Assembly (NCBI GenBank): GCA_016716385.1 | Contig: JADJWL010000003.1 | Location: 310,001 to 374,000 of the forward strand | Source: Bryobacterales bacterium | Lineage (GTDB): Bacteria > Acidobacteriota > Terriglobia > Bryobacterales > Bryobacteraceae | Reading direction: 5' to 3' | Length of the DNA stretch: 64,000 nt | Shown: in pieces, positions 14,816-23,863 of the stretch | Numbering within the stretch: the stretch's first letter is position 1 | Layout: each line of letters begins with the position of its first letter | Program-made: the position numbers and the translations under genes | The notes under the pieces: generated by a model | What the model saw: only the letters and a program-made list of their open reading frames with translations | The model's database searches: none | Told to the model about the DNA's origin: nothing

Positions 14816-16639
14816 ATGAAGAATCGCACCGCACTTCCCCTGTCCATGACCAACGATTCCATCCGCAACATCGCCATCATTGCGCACGTAGACCACGGCA
14901 AGACCACTCTGGTCGATGCCATGCTCCACCAGAGCGGCTTGTTCCGCGAGAACGAGGCCGTCGCCGAGCGCGTCATGGACTCGAATGAACTTGAACGCGA
15001 ACGCGGCATCACCATCCTCGCCAAGACCACAGGCGTGCGCTACCGCGACGTCAAAATCAATATCGTCGATACACCGGGGCACTCTGACTTCGGCGGCGAG
15101 GTCGAGCGCGCGCTCAAGATCGTCGATGGCGTCATGCTGCTCGTCGACGCGAGCGAGGGTCCGCTGCCGCAGACCCGCTACGTGCTCATGAAGGCCCTCG
15201 AAGCGCGCCTCCCGCCCATCGTTGTCATCAACAAAATCGACCGTCCCGACGCCCGGATCGCCGAGGTGCTGAACGAGATCTATGACCTGTTCATCGATCT
15301 CGACGCCACCGAGGACCAGCTCGAGTTCCCGATTTATTACACGAACGCCAAGGCCGGGACCGCCACCACCGATCCCGCCGTCCCCGGCACGAACCTTCAA
15401 CTGCTGTTCGAGGGCATTCTGCGGCACATTCCCGGAGCGCCGGGCGACCCGGACGCCACGCTGCAATTGCTCGTCGCCAACCTCGATTACAGCGAGTATC
15501 TCGGGCGGCTGGCCATCGGGCGCGTCATGTCCGGCACACTGCGGCACGGCGATGAGGTGGCGGTGGCGAAGGCCGACGGCACCTTCCATCGCACCCGCAT
15601 CACCAAGCTCTATTCGTTCGAAGGGCTGAGGCGCGTCGACGAGACCGAAGGGCGTCCCGGAGCGGTTCTGGCGATCGCCGGCGTCGAGGGAATCACGATC
15701 GGCGACACCGTGACCGACGCCGAGGCGCCGAAGCCGCTGCCCCGTATCCAGATCGACGAGCCGACCATCGTGATGGTCTTCACGATCAACTCGTCGCCGT
15801 TCGCCGGGCGCGAAGGCCAGTACGTCACCAGCCGCAACCTGCGAGACCGGCTCGATAAAGAACTGCTGACCAACGTCTCGATCCGCGTCGAGGAGGCGGG
15901 CAGTCCGGACACGTTCAAGGTGATGGGCCGCGGCGAGCTGCAACTGGCGATCCTCATCGAGATGATGCGCCGCGAGGGCTACGAGCTGATGGTCGGCAAG
16001 CCCGAGATCCTCACGCGCACCATCGACGGAGCGCTGCACGAGCCGCTGGAACTGCTGGTGGTCGACTGCCCGGAGACATTCATCGGCGTCGTCATCGAGA
16101 AGATGGGCGCGCGCAAGGGCAAAATGTCGAAGATGATCAACCACGGCTCGGGGCGCGTGCGGCTGGAATTTCTCGTTCCGTCGCGCGGGCTGATCGGGCT
16201 GCGCAGTGAAATCCTCACGGACACGCGTGGGACCGCGATCATGAACTCGCTGTTCCACGGCTACATCGCCTGGCAGGGAGACATCCCGATGCGGCCGACC
16301 GGGTCGCTTGTGGCGGACCGGCCGGGTCCGGCGACCGCGTACGCGATCTACAACCTGCAGGAGCGCGGCGAGATCTTCCTCGCGCCCGGCACCGAGGTTT
16401 ACGAGGGCATGATCATCGGAGAGAACGCGCGCGACGCCGACCTCAACGTGAACGTCGTGCGCGAGAAGAAGCTGACGAACATGCGCGCCTCGACGGCCGA
16501 TGAAGCGATCCGCCTCGTGCCGCCGCGCATCCTGAACCTCGAGCAGGCCATCGAGTTCATCCGCGAGGACGAATTCGTCGAGGTCACGCCGAAGTCCATC
16601 CGCCTGCGGAAGAAGATCCTGAAAGCGAACCAGCGGTAG
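14816..16639 (+). CDS. typA: Ribosome-associated GTPase BipA/TypA
   Basis: A 607-residue translation-factor GTPase. G1 AHVDHGKTTL, G2 in ERERGITILAKT, G3 DTPGHSDFGGEVER and G4 NKIDRPD are all present, followed by EF-G-like domains and the BipA C-terminal region (GRVRLEFLVPSRGLIGLRSE). BipA binds 70S ribosomes and helps 50S assembly and growth at low temperature. ATG 14816 has GAGGGG 9 bases upstream; ATG 14846 gives the more typical N-terminus, and the GCTACAAT octamer at 14810-14817, if a -10 box, would favour 14846. Confidence 0.95.
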   Translation: MKNRTALPLSMTNDSIRNIAIIAHVDHGKTTLVDAMLHQSGLFRENEAVAERVMDSNELERERGITILAKTTGVRYRDVKINIVDTPGHSDFGGEVERALKIVDGVMLLVDASEGPLPQTRYVLMKALEARLPPIVVINKIDRPDARIAEVLNEIYDLFIDLDATEDQLEFPIYYTNAKAGTATTDPAVPGTNLQLLFEGILRHIPGAPGDPDATLQLLVANLDYSEYLGRLAIGRVMSGTLRHGDEVAVAKADGTFHRTRITKLYSFEGLRRVDETEGRPGAVLAIAGVEGITIGDTVTDAEAPKPLPRIQIDEPTIVMVFTINSSPFAGREGQYVTSRNLRDRLDKELLTNVSIRVEEAGSPDTFKVMGRGELQLAILIEMMRREGYELMVGKPEILTRTIDGALHEPLELLVVDCPETFIGVVIEKMGARKGKMSKMINHGSGRVRLEFLVPSRGLIGLRSEILTDTRGTAIMNSLFHGYIAWQGDIPMRPTGSLVADRPGPATAYAIYNLQERGEIFLAPGTEVYEGMIIGENARDADLNVNVVREKKLTNMRASTADEAIRLVPPRILNLEQAIEFIREDEFVEVTPKSIRLRKKILKANQR

Positions 16640-16642
16640 CGG

Positions 16643-19273
16643 TCAGCGGATCTGGATGGTCAGCCCCGGCCGGCTCGCGGCGGAGCCCACCGAGAGGCTG
16701 ACCGGCGCCGGACCCGGGGCCAGGGAACGCGGAACGCGGGCATTCACCTGGAGAATTCCGGCCAGGCCCGGCGCGGCGCCCGCGTAGAGGATCTCCGCCG
16801 GCTGCCCCCCCACCAGGAGAGAGACCGGCAGAACCGGCCTCGCCAGCGGGATCGCGGCCATGCGGCCTTCGATACTGGGGGGATCGGTTTGCCCTTCCCC
16901 GGTGGCGAACATCGTGACGATGCTGCCGGGAGCCGCGCCGTTCCACGAGAAGTTCAGACTGTTGTCGCCGTTCAAGGCCAGGATCGCGCCGGAGCTGTCA
17001 TCCAGAGTGAACAGTGCCGGGTTGGCGCGCTGGACCTCCACTTCCGCCGATGCCCGCAGGCGCCCGTCGCGCCACACTTCGACCGTCGCGCGCGGCGCAC
17101 CGTCGATCGTGTAGGGCGCCTGGGCGTTGATCTGCCCCGATTGGGCGTGCAGCAGCGGCGCGGGGCGTCCGTTGAAGCGCACCTCGACGCCGCCCAGCCG
17201 CGCCGGGAGAATCCCGTTGGCGTCGAAGACGGCAGTGACGGGCGTCTCCGGACCGAGGGACTCGCCGAAGAGCGAGACAAGCTGGCCCGGGGCGATGGGT
17301 CCGGGGTGCAGACCGGCGGCCGGTACGATGCGTAGACCGGGCGGCGGCTCTTCGACCGGCGGCGGCGGCACGATCGGGTCGGCGGCGCGCGGCGCGATCC
17401 TGCGCACGCGGTTGTTGCCGGAATCCGCAACGTAGAGCGCGCCGGCGCTGTCGAGCGCCAGCGCTGCCGGGGTGTCGAGATGCGCGGACAGCGCGTCCCC
17501 GCCGTCGCCCGAGAACCCGGGGACGCCGCGGCCGGCGATTTCGGTAATCTCGCCGGCAGGCGTGTGCCGCAGCACGCGGTGGTGGCCGGAGTCGGCGATG
17601 AACAGGGTCCCGTCCGGGCTCACCGCCAGACCGCGCGGAGCGCTGAGCGGCGCGGTGTGTCCAGTATAGGTGCGGATCGTTCCGTCAGCCGCCACGCGGC
17701 GGATGCGGTTGTTGCCGGTGTCGGCGATGTAGAGGTTGCCGCTCGAATCGAAGGCGAGAGCGGATGGAGACCGAAGCTGGGCCGCGGCGGCCGGACCGCC
17801 GTCCCCGGAGAAACCGGCGGCGCCCGTTCCGGCGATGGTCCGGACGGTGCCGTCAAGGCCAACGCGGCGCACGCGATGGTTGCCACTGTCGGCGATGTAG
17901 AGGTTGCCCGCACCGTCGAGAATCGCATGGGACGGCGCGGACAGGGCCGTCGCTCCGGCGGGCCGGCCGTCGGCGTCGAAGCCCGCCGTCCCGGTTCCGG
18001 CTGCTGTGGCCAGCAGCCCGGCGGACGTGACCTTCCGGATGCGATGTCCGGCGGATTCGGCGATCCAGAGCGTTCCGGAGGAATCCAGGCTCAAACCGGC
18101 GGGTCCAGCCACCGCGGCTTCTGTGGGAACCGTGGCCCCGGTCGCCGGACCGGCCGCGCCCGTGCCCGCGAACGTCGCGAGGGTCCCGGTAGCGGAGAGG
18201 CGGCGGACGCGGTGGTTCGCGCGGTCGGCGATGTAGAGCGACCCGTCGGGTGCAAGCGCCAGGCCGGACGGCGTATTCAACTGGGCTTCGACGGCGGGGC
18301 CGCCATCGCCCGAGAAGCCGAAGGTCCCGTCGCCGGCCACGACGGCGTGCGTCCCCTCGCCACTCCAGCGGCGGACGCGGCGGCCGTCGGCGATGTACAG
18401 GGTGCCTTGGCGGTCGAACGCCACGTCGCGCGGGGCGTCGAGCCACCCGACCGAAGTCTGGCTCCCGGCGCCCACGACGACAGTCTGCTGCCCGTCCGGG
18501 CCGATGCGCACGACGCGGTTCCCAAGGCTGTCGGCGACATAGACCGCGCCGTCCGGACCCAGGGCGAGGCCGGTCGGCGTGTTCAAGGCGCCCGGCCCGA
18601 GGTCAGAGGCGGCGCCTCCCGGCGCGATGCGCAGGACCCGGTGATTGCCGGAATCGGCCACGTAGAGGGCGCCCGATCCGTCCACCGCCAAGCCCGCTGG
18701 AAACGACAGGCCGGAACTCGCGGCCGTGGTCATGACACCCGCCGGCGTCACCTTGCGGATGGCGTGCGCCTCGAAGTCCGCGATGTAGAGGGCGCCGCTC
18801 CAGTCGAGCGCCAGGTTCCGCGGCGCCGCGAGCGAGCCGTCGCCACCGGCGAACGTCTGGATCGTGCCGTCGGGTGTGATGCGCCGGACGCGGCGGTTGC
18901 CAAGGTCCGCGATATAGAGGGTCCCGGCGCCGTCGACGACGAGCCCGTACGGCGCGTGCAGGCGGGCCTGGCGGGCGGGTCCGCCGTCGCCGGAAAAGCC
19001 GGGGAAGCCGGTTCCTGCCACGGTCTCGATCAACCCGTCGCGGTTGACCCGCCGCACGCGATGAGTGAGGGTGTCGGCGATATAAAGGTTACCGGCGCGG
19101 TCGGCCGCAATCCCCTGAATGCTGCCGAACTGGGCCGACGCCGCCGGCACGCCGTCGCCTGGAAGGCCGCCCCCGGCCACCGTCGCAATCGTGTAACGGA
19201 CCTCCCCCGAGGCTGCCGCGAGACTGACGGTGGCAAGAACGGCGTGGAGAACACGTTGTCGAAACCCAGGCAC
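16643..19273 (-). CDS. Secreted NHL-repeat beta-propeller protein with TIGR03437-type C-terminus
   Basis: About 876 residues. A signal-like N-terminus (VLHAVLATVSLAAASG) is followed by roughly a dozen NHL repeats with the recurring pattern GNLYIADTGNNRIRRV and the phrase FSGDGGPA, predicting one or two beta-propellers. The last 230 residues (PGQLVSLFGESLGP.., GQINAQAPY.., LVGGQPAEILYAGAAPG) match the TIGR03437 domain abundant in Solibacter. GTG 19273 is chosen over the upstream ATG at 19384 because it begins the signal peptide. The role is probably extracellular binding; no catalytic residues are visible. The repeat DNA is itself imperfectly tandem. Confidence 0.8.
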   Translation of the reverse strand: MPGFRQRVLHAVLATVSLAAASGEVRYTIATVAGGGLPGDGVPAASAQFGSIQGIAADRAGNLYIADTLTHRVRRVNRDGLIETVAGTGFPGFSGDGGPARQARLHAPYGLVVDGAGTLYIADLGNRRVRRITPDGTIQTFAGGDGSLAAPRNLALDWSGALYIADFEAHAIRKVTPAGVMTTAASSGLSFPAGLAVDGSGALYVADSGNHRVLRIAPGGAASDLGPGALNTPTGLALGPDGAVYVADSLGNRVVRIGPDGQQTVVVGAGSQTSVGWLDAPRDVAFDRQGTLYIADGRRVRRWSGEGTHAVVAGDGTFGFSGDGGPAVEAQLNTPSGLALAPDGSLYIADRANHRVRRLSATGTLATFAGTGAAGPATGATVPTEAAVAGPAGLSLDSSGTLWIAESAGHRIRKVTSAGLLATAAGTGTAGFDADGRPAGATALSAPSHAILDGAGNLYIADSGNHRVRRVGLDGTVRTIAGTGAAGFSGDGGPAAAAQLRSPSALAFDSSGNLYIADTGNNRIRRVAADGTIRTYTGHTAPLSAPRGLAVSPDGTLFIADSGHHRVLRHTPAGEITEIAGRGVPGFSGDGGDALSAHLDTPAALALDSAGALYVADSGNNRVRRIAPRAADPIVPPPPVEEPPPGLRIVPAAGLHPGPIAPGQLVSLFGESLGPETPVTAVFDANGILPARLGGVEVRFNGRPAPLLHAQSGQINAQAPYTIDGAPRATVEVWRDGRLRASAEVEVQRANPALFTLDDSSGAILALNGDNSLNFSWNGAAPGSIVTMFATGEGQTDPPSIEGRMAAIPLARPVLPVSLLVGGQPAEILYAGAAPGLAGILQVNARVPRSLAPGPAPVSLSVGSAASRPGLTIQIR

Positions 19274-19373
19274 GGAGAACCCTCGACTCTGTCTAGATAG
19301 TGGGCCAGCGCTCACATTCCTCTCAGGTTTTCCGATAAGTGTCCTGAAACGAAACACATTCCGAGACGGATCC

Positions 19374-21104
19374 ATGCAAGCCACCCGGCATCAGGCCATC
19401 GGGCTCATGCTGGCGCTGGCGGGGAGCGCGGGACTGGGGGCGGCGGACATCCACCTCAAGACGCGTGTCGTGTCCCCGCGCGCCGGAATCGAGGTCCAGC
19501 AGAAGGAACAGCCAAGGCGGTACACGGCGCGGCGGTCGCATTTTCTGGTTCAGTTCAGCGAACGGCCATCGGACGACGTGCTGGCCGCTTTCGGAGTCGT
19601 GATCACAGGGCGAATCCCACAGGAGACCCTCGTCGTCTCCGCGCCCGACGGGATCCCGTGGCGGAGCCTGGGCGCCAGTTGGGTGGGGCGGCTTGAGCCC
19701 TCCGACAAGCTGAGTCCCGCACTGCCGGCGCCGGAAGAGATGGACGAGGCGGCCTACCTGGTGGAGTTTCACCTGGAGGTGGAGGCGGAAGCGCGGGAGG
19801 CGCTGCTGCGCGATGCGGGGGTGGAGCGGCTGGAACATCCATCGCTGCTGAGTCATCAGGCGCTGGTGCGCGGGACGCCGGAGGCGATCCTGCGGCTGGT
19901 GGACTGGGACGAGGTGGCGTACCTGTTCCCGGCGTCGGAAGACCTCGTCCGCGGCGAACCCGTGGTCGGCTGCGCGGGCGCGGTCCACCAGGACGGTCCC
20001 GCCGGACAGTACGTCAAGATCGGAGACGGATGGCCGCGTCCGGACGGCCGCGCGCTCGAATTGACGTACACGATCGGCGCGCTGGCGGGCGGCATCCCGG
20101 TCGAGGCGTCGCTGCGCGAGATCCAGCGCGCCTTCGACGCCTGGAGCGCCGCGGGCAACGTGACGTTCCGGGCTGGGGGGCATCCGGCGGCGGAGCGCCA
20201 CATCCACTTGTTTTTCGCCTCGGGGCCGCACGGCGATTCATACCCGTTTGACGGGCCGGGGCGGGTCCTGGCGCATACGTTCTATCCCGCGCCCCCCAAC
20301 CCGGAACCGATCGCGGGCGACATGCATTTTGACGCCGACGAAAACTGGCGCATTGGATGGGGGATCGATGTGTTTTCGGTCGTGTTGCACGAACTCGGCC
20401 ACGCCCTGGGTATGGGCCATTCGGACCGCCCCGGGTCGATCATGTATCCGTACTACCGTTTGGCTGCGGGATTGGGCCAGGACGATATCGCCGGCATCCG
20501 GGACCTCTATGGGGAGCCCGGCGAGGGGCCCGAACCGGAACCGGACCCGGTGCCGCTGGACCTGCGGATTCTGACGCCCGCGGGTCCAACCATCACCCAG
20601 GCTCCGTCCATTCGTCTGGAAGGCACGGCGTCGGGCAGCGGCGTCACCATCACGTGGACGAATGACCGCGGGGGGCAAGGCGTCGCCTCGGGCACCAGTG
20701 CCTGGAGCGTAGCCGGCGTCCCCCTGGCTCCCGGAGCGAACGTTCTGACGGTGACGGCAACGGATGACTCTGGCAACCGTGTTGCGCGGACCGTTTCCAT
20801 CACGCGCGAGGCGCCATCCGCGCCGGCCGACACCGTCAGACCGTCGCTCGCGATCACATCGCCGGGATCGAGCGTCGTGGCAGTGTCGGGCGCCATGCTG
20901 ACAGTGCGGGGCTTGGCGTCAGACAATGTCGGCGTTACCCGTGTCACGTGGGAAAACCACTTGGGATCATCCGGTTCCGCGACCGGAACAGCGATCTGGT
21001 CCGCGCTCGTGACGCTCCTCCCAGGCACGAACCGGATCACGGTTCGCGCCTTCGACGCCGCTGGAAACAGCGCTTGGCGAACCCTGACGGTTACCCGCCG
21101 CTGA
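19374..21104 (+). CDS. Secreted matrixin-type (M10) zinc metalloprotease with Ig-like tail
   Basis: A 576-residue protein with a signal peptide. The metzincin zinc motif HELGHALGMGHS begins at about residue 339 and is followed by a Met-turn, GSIMYPYY. The region before it (ELTYTIGALAGGIP, RAFDAWSAAGNVTF) is the usual matrixin catalytic fold. The C-terminal 190 residues hold two repeats of a glucodextranase-B/Ig-like domain (ITWTNDRGGQGVASGTSAWS; VTWENHLGSSGSATGTAIWS). A long N-terminal region may be a propeptide. Divergent from the NHL gene; the 100 bases between them must carry both promoters. Confidence 0.8.
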   Translation: MQATRHQAIGLMLALAGSAGLGAADIHLKTRVVSPRAGIEVQQKEQPRRYTARRSHFLVQFSERPSDDVLAAFGVVITGRIPQETLVVSAPDGIPWRSLGASWVGRLEPSDKLSPALPAPEEMDEAAYLVEFHLEVEAEAREALLRDAGVERLEHPSLLSHQALVRGTPEAILRLVDWDEVAYLFPASEDLVRGEPVVGCAGAVHQDGPAGQYVKIGDGWPRPDGRALELTYTIGALAGGIPVEASLREIQRAFDAWSAAGNVTFRAGGHPAAERHIHLFFASGPHGDSYPFDGPGRVLAHTFYPAPPNPEPIAGDMHFDADENWRIGWGIDVFSVVLHELGHALGMGHSDRPGSIMYPYYRLAAGLGQDDIAGIRDLYGEPGEGPEPEPDPVPLDLRILTPAGPTITQAPSIRLEGTASGSGVTITWTNDRGGQGVASGTSAWSVAGVPLAPGANVLTVTATDDSGNRVARTVSITREAPSAPADTVRPSLAITSPGSSVVAVSGAMLTVRGLASDNVGVTRVTWENHLGSSGSATGTAIWSALVTLLPGTNRITVRAFDAAGNSAWRTLTVTRR

Positions 21105-21110
21105 CGCCTT

Positions 21111-21479
21111 CTAGCGGACGGTCAGCCAAACCGGCTGTTCAATGTACTTGTCCTCGGTGCCCGCGACCAGAACCACAAGCGACATGCGGCCTGCCGGCGC
21201 CTCGGGCACACGAATCCGGATCTGCTTGTCGGTCTGTTCCAGGATGCGGGCCGGATAGTCCGTCTTCCCGTCCGATAGATACACAGCCTCGACGCTGGCT
21301 TTGCCAAGGGCTTCGCCGGTAATCGTGACCGTGTCGCCCGCGCTGGCGGCGGCCGGTTCCACCTGGCGCATGAACGGCGTCAGGGGAACCACCTCGTCGC
21401 GGTCGGCGTACAGGGCGGCGCAGGTCGACGCAAGCAGGAAGAGTGCGATGAAGGTCAGGACCTTGCCCCACGGTTTCAT
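21111..21479 (-). CDS. Secreted IPT/TIG-domain protein
   Basis: A 122-residue protein with an N-terminal hydrophobic signal (KVLTFIALFLLASTCAALYA). The mature part is a single IPT/TIG Ig-like fold: VEPAAASAGDTVTITGEALG, then ASVEAVYLSDG and IRIRVPEAPAGRMSLVV. AAGGAG lies 9 bases before the ATG. Such lone TIG domains bind surfaces or other proteins. It converges with the protease gene, with only 6 bases between their stops. Confidence 0.65.
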   Translation of the reverse strand: MKPWGKVLTFIALFLLASTCAALYADRDEVVPLTPFMRQVEPAAASAGDTVTITGEALGKASVEAVYLSDGKTDYPARILEQTDKQIRIRVPEAPAGRMSLVVLVAGTEDKYIEQPVWLTVR

Positions 21480-21703
21480 TGGAAGATTCTCCTTTCCAAC
21501 CATATCGCTGCACGCCATGGGCCAGACTGAAATGCGCCGCAAAGCGACTCTATTGGGCACGCGTTGAGGAGAAAGGCTCAGCAGTCGCTGGGTGTAATGA
21601 CGCGGAATGTTCTCTCTGCCCGCGCGGACGGCGCGCCAGATGCGGCGCCGGGCAGTGGCCCTGATCGTGCAACGGGAACGGTAGCAAAGGAGGTAGCGAA
21701 GTC

Positions 21704-22342
21704 ATGCTTACCGAACTGGCTCCCTTCATGAAAGGCCTGCTTTCTTTCCTCGGGATTATCTTGGGTGTCCTCGCGGTGGTCGCGGTCGCGGCCATGCTAT
21801 GGCTGGCGGTCCTGGTCTTCCGTACCTGGCGCCAGCAGCGCGGAATGCGCGTCATTACCTGTCCGGAAAACCACAAGACGGCCGCTGTCGAAGTCAGCGT
21901 GCCGCATCTGATAAAGACCAAACTGCAGGGAGCGCCGGAGTTCCGGCTCAGCCAGTGCTCGCGGTGGCCGGAGAAGGCCGGTTGCGGGCAAGAGTGCCTG
22001 CGGCAGATCGAAACCCAGGCAGGAGGTTGCCTGGTCCATAACACGCTCGCCGAGTGGTATCGGGGCAAGACCTGTATCATCTGCCAGGTTCCGCTTGACC
22101 CGGAAGAGTGGTCGGTCCACAAGCCGGCTTTATGCACGCCGGAAGGCGGGGCTGTGAGTTGGGACGAGATTCCGGTCGAGGCTATCCCCGCTGTGCTGGA
22201 GAGCCACCAGCCTCTCTGCTGGAACTGCCACATCGCGGTGAAACTGCGCTCGCGCCACCCGGACCTGGTGGCGGACCGCCCGTGGCCCGTCACCGGCCCG
22301 TGCGGCGAGCGCTCGGGCGACGAGGAAGTCCAGAAAGTCTAG
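21704..22342 (+). CDS. Membrane-anchored Cys-rich protein with a CxxCH motif
   Basis: A 212-residue protein with AAAGGAGGT before the ATG. One transmembrane segment (about 8-40) leads into a soluble domain rich in Cys: CPENH, QCSRWPEKAGCGQEC, GCLVH, CIIC and CWNCH. The last has the CxxCH form of a c-type haem site, but pairs such as CIIC could equally bind zinc or Fe-S. The N-in/C-out topology is uncertain. Not a family I can name. The stop TAG shares a CTAG palindrome with the stop of the opposing gene. Confidence 0.6.
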   Translation: MLTELAPFMKGLLSFLGIILGVLAVVAVAAMLWLAVLVFRTWRQQRGMRVITCPENHKTAAVEVSVPHLIKTKLQGAPEFRLSQCSRWPEKAGCGQECLRQIETQAGGCLVHNTLAEWYRGKTCIICQVPLDPEEWSVHKPALCTPEGGAVSWDEIPVEAIPAVLESHQPLCWNCHIAVKLRSRHPDLVADRPWPVTGPCGERSGDEEVQKV

Positions 22343-22860
22343 CCGCCCTGCGAATCGTGGGAGCCGGTACCCGCCATGTCTTCGACCTTCGACCCTTTGG
22401 CGTCGATGCGTTGAGGAATGGTGCCCACCATCGAGATGTTGGCTTCGGTGGCGCCGATGCCGGAGAAGGCACGCGCCTTCTTCGCGGCAGGCTCGGACTC
22501 GGGCACGGCCGCTGCCGTCTGCAGGATGTCCGAAAGGCGGTCTTCCAGTTTCTGCACGAGATCGGCGAGATCGGGCCGGTCCAGGATGCGGCAGAACTGG
22601 CGCGGCGCCAGAGCCAGCAGATGGACGTGGCCTTCGATCGGATAGGCTGCCACGCGGCAGGGCAGGAACGCCGAAAACCGCGGATCGGCGCGCAGCAGCG
22701 CCCCGGAGCCCGGGATATCCAGCGGAAAGACCAAAGCATGAGCAGTCTGCGGGTCTCCGAGACGGCCCGCGGGAAGCAGCGTGGCGCCGTGCATTTCAGC
22801 GGCCAGCCGGATTGCGCTCTCGACTGCGTCGAACGGACAGACGGATACCTGGTGAAGCAT
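22339..22860 (-). CDS. DUF302-like protein
   Basis: A 173-residue protein. The middle (ALVFPLDIPGSGALLRADPR, then LPCRVAAYPIEGHVHLLALA) resembles the DUF302 fold, small proteins thought to bind ligands or metals. The C-terminal 50 residues are low-complexity and probably disordered. GGAGGG lies 7 bases before the ATG. It follows the aldo/keto reductase gene by 76 bases on the same strand, so it may be the tail of the fad operon; the link is positional only. Confidence 0.5.
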   Translation of the reverse strand: MLHQVSVCPFDAVESAIRLAAEMHGATLLPAGRLGDPQTAHALVFPLDIPGSGALLRADPRFSAFLPCRVAAYPIEGHVHLLALAPRQFCRILDRPDLADLVQKLEDRLSDILQTAAAVPESEPAAKKARAFSGIGATEANISMVGTIPQRIDAKGSKVEDMAGTGSHDSQGG

Positions 22861-22936
22861 CGTGGCCCTCCAGTGGGGATGATCGCTGCCTCCATCATAG
22901 GGGATCTGTTCCCCAGGCTCCAGCAAAATCGGCGCC

Positions 22937-23863
22937 TCAGGCGGGCGGCCAGTTGGCGGGACTGAGCAGAGACTCGTCCGCGACCATGATCGCGCGAAGG
23001 GCGCTCGCGAGCGCCGTGTCGAGTGGACCCAGGCCGGCCCACGCCACTGCTTCTTCCATTTCGCGAATATCCCGGGCGCCGACCAGCGCGGTGTGGACCT
23101 CGCTGCGAGCCAATACATAGCGGAACGCCGCCTCGGGCAGGGACAGACCCGCCGCGGCGGCAAGACCGGTCAGCGCTTCGGCGGCGTCTTTGAGCGAACG
23201 CAAAGCGTCGGGCAACTGCCGGTGGCAGCCCCCGAGCGCACCCCGCAACAGGACCGAACGAAGCATGATTCCCACGTCGCGTGCCCCGGCTTCGCCGAGA
23301 ACACTGAGTTCCGGGCGGCGGTCGAGAACCGAGTAGGCAATCTGCAGGCAGTCGCACCAGTCGAGGCGCATCGACGCGAGGGCCGCCTCCATCCCGTAGA
23401 CACTGATGCCCAGATACCTGGTCATCCCGCGGTCGCGCAGGTGGAGCAACTCGGCCGACACGTCGTCGTGCGGAACGATTTCAGACGCTCCCGCGTGGAG
23501 CAGCAGGATGTCCACGGCATCCGTCCGCAGCGCGCGCAGGCTCTCTTCGACTGAGTCCCGGATCCTGGTGCGGCGGTCGGGTTCGTGCGGGAATGAGCCC
23601 ACCTTCGTCACCAGGACGTACTCGTGGCGGCGTCCGGCCAGCGCCCGCCCGATGATCGCTTCGGCGTCGCCGTACACGCGGGCCGTATCCACCAGGTTGA
23701 TGCCCAGGTCGAGCGCACGATCGAGCAGGCGCGCCGCTTCTTCTTCCGGAGGGCGCAGCGGGCGGCCATCCGGCGCCATTCCATAGTCGAAGCCGATTTC
23801 GGCGGTCCCAAGCGAAATCTCAGAGACCTCGAGGCCCGTTCGTCCAAAACGCCGCCGCCTCAT
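22937..23863 (-). CDS. Aldo/keto reductase
   Basis: A 308-residue (alpha/beta)8 AKR. The catalytic tetrad is visible: Asp and Tyr in NLVDTARVYGDAE, Lys in VTKVGS and His in LLLHAG. The N-terminal strand reads FGRTGLEVSEISLGTAEIG. AKRs reduce carbonyls using NADPH. The start ATGA overlaps the stop of the acyl-CoA dehydrogenase gene by 4 bases, so it is translated with the beta-oxidation operon and may act on lipid-derived carbonyls (inference). Confidence 0.85.
   Translation of the reverse strand: MRRRRFGRTGLEVSEISLGTAEIGFDYGMAPDGRPLRPPEEEAARLLDRALDLGINLVDTARVYGDAEAIIGRALAGRRHEYVLVTKVGSFPHEPDRRTRIRDSVEESLRALRTDAVDILLLHAGASEIVPHDDVSAELLHLRDRGMTRYLGISVYGMEAALASMRLDWCDCLQIAYSVLDRRPELSVLGEAGARDVGIMLRSVLLRGALGGCHRQLPDALRSLKDAAEALTGLAAAAGLSLPEAAFRYVLARSEVHTALVGARDIREMEEAVAWAGLGPLDTALASALRAIMVADESLLSPANWPPA

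Noticed and set aside
14227..15030. 267-codon minus-strand reading frame overlapping typA
   Set aside because: It runs antisense to the conserved typA start and to a small gene; a shadow frame.
16643..19273. Tandem DNA repeats inside the NHL gene as a CRISPR or satellite array
   Set aside because: The periodicity follows NHL protein repeats and keeps the reading frame; it is coding.
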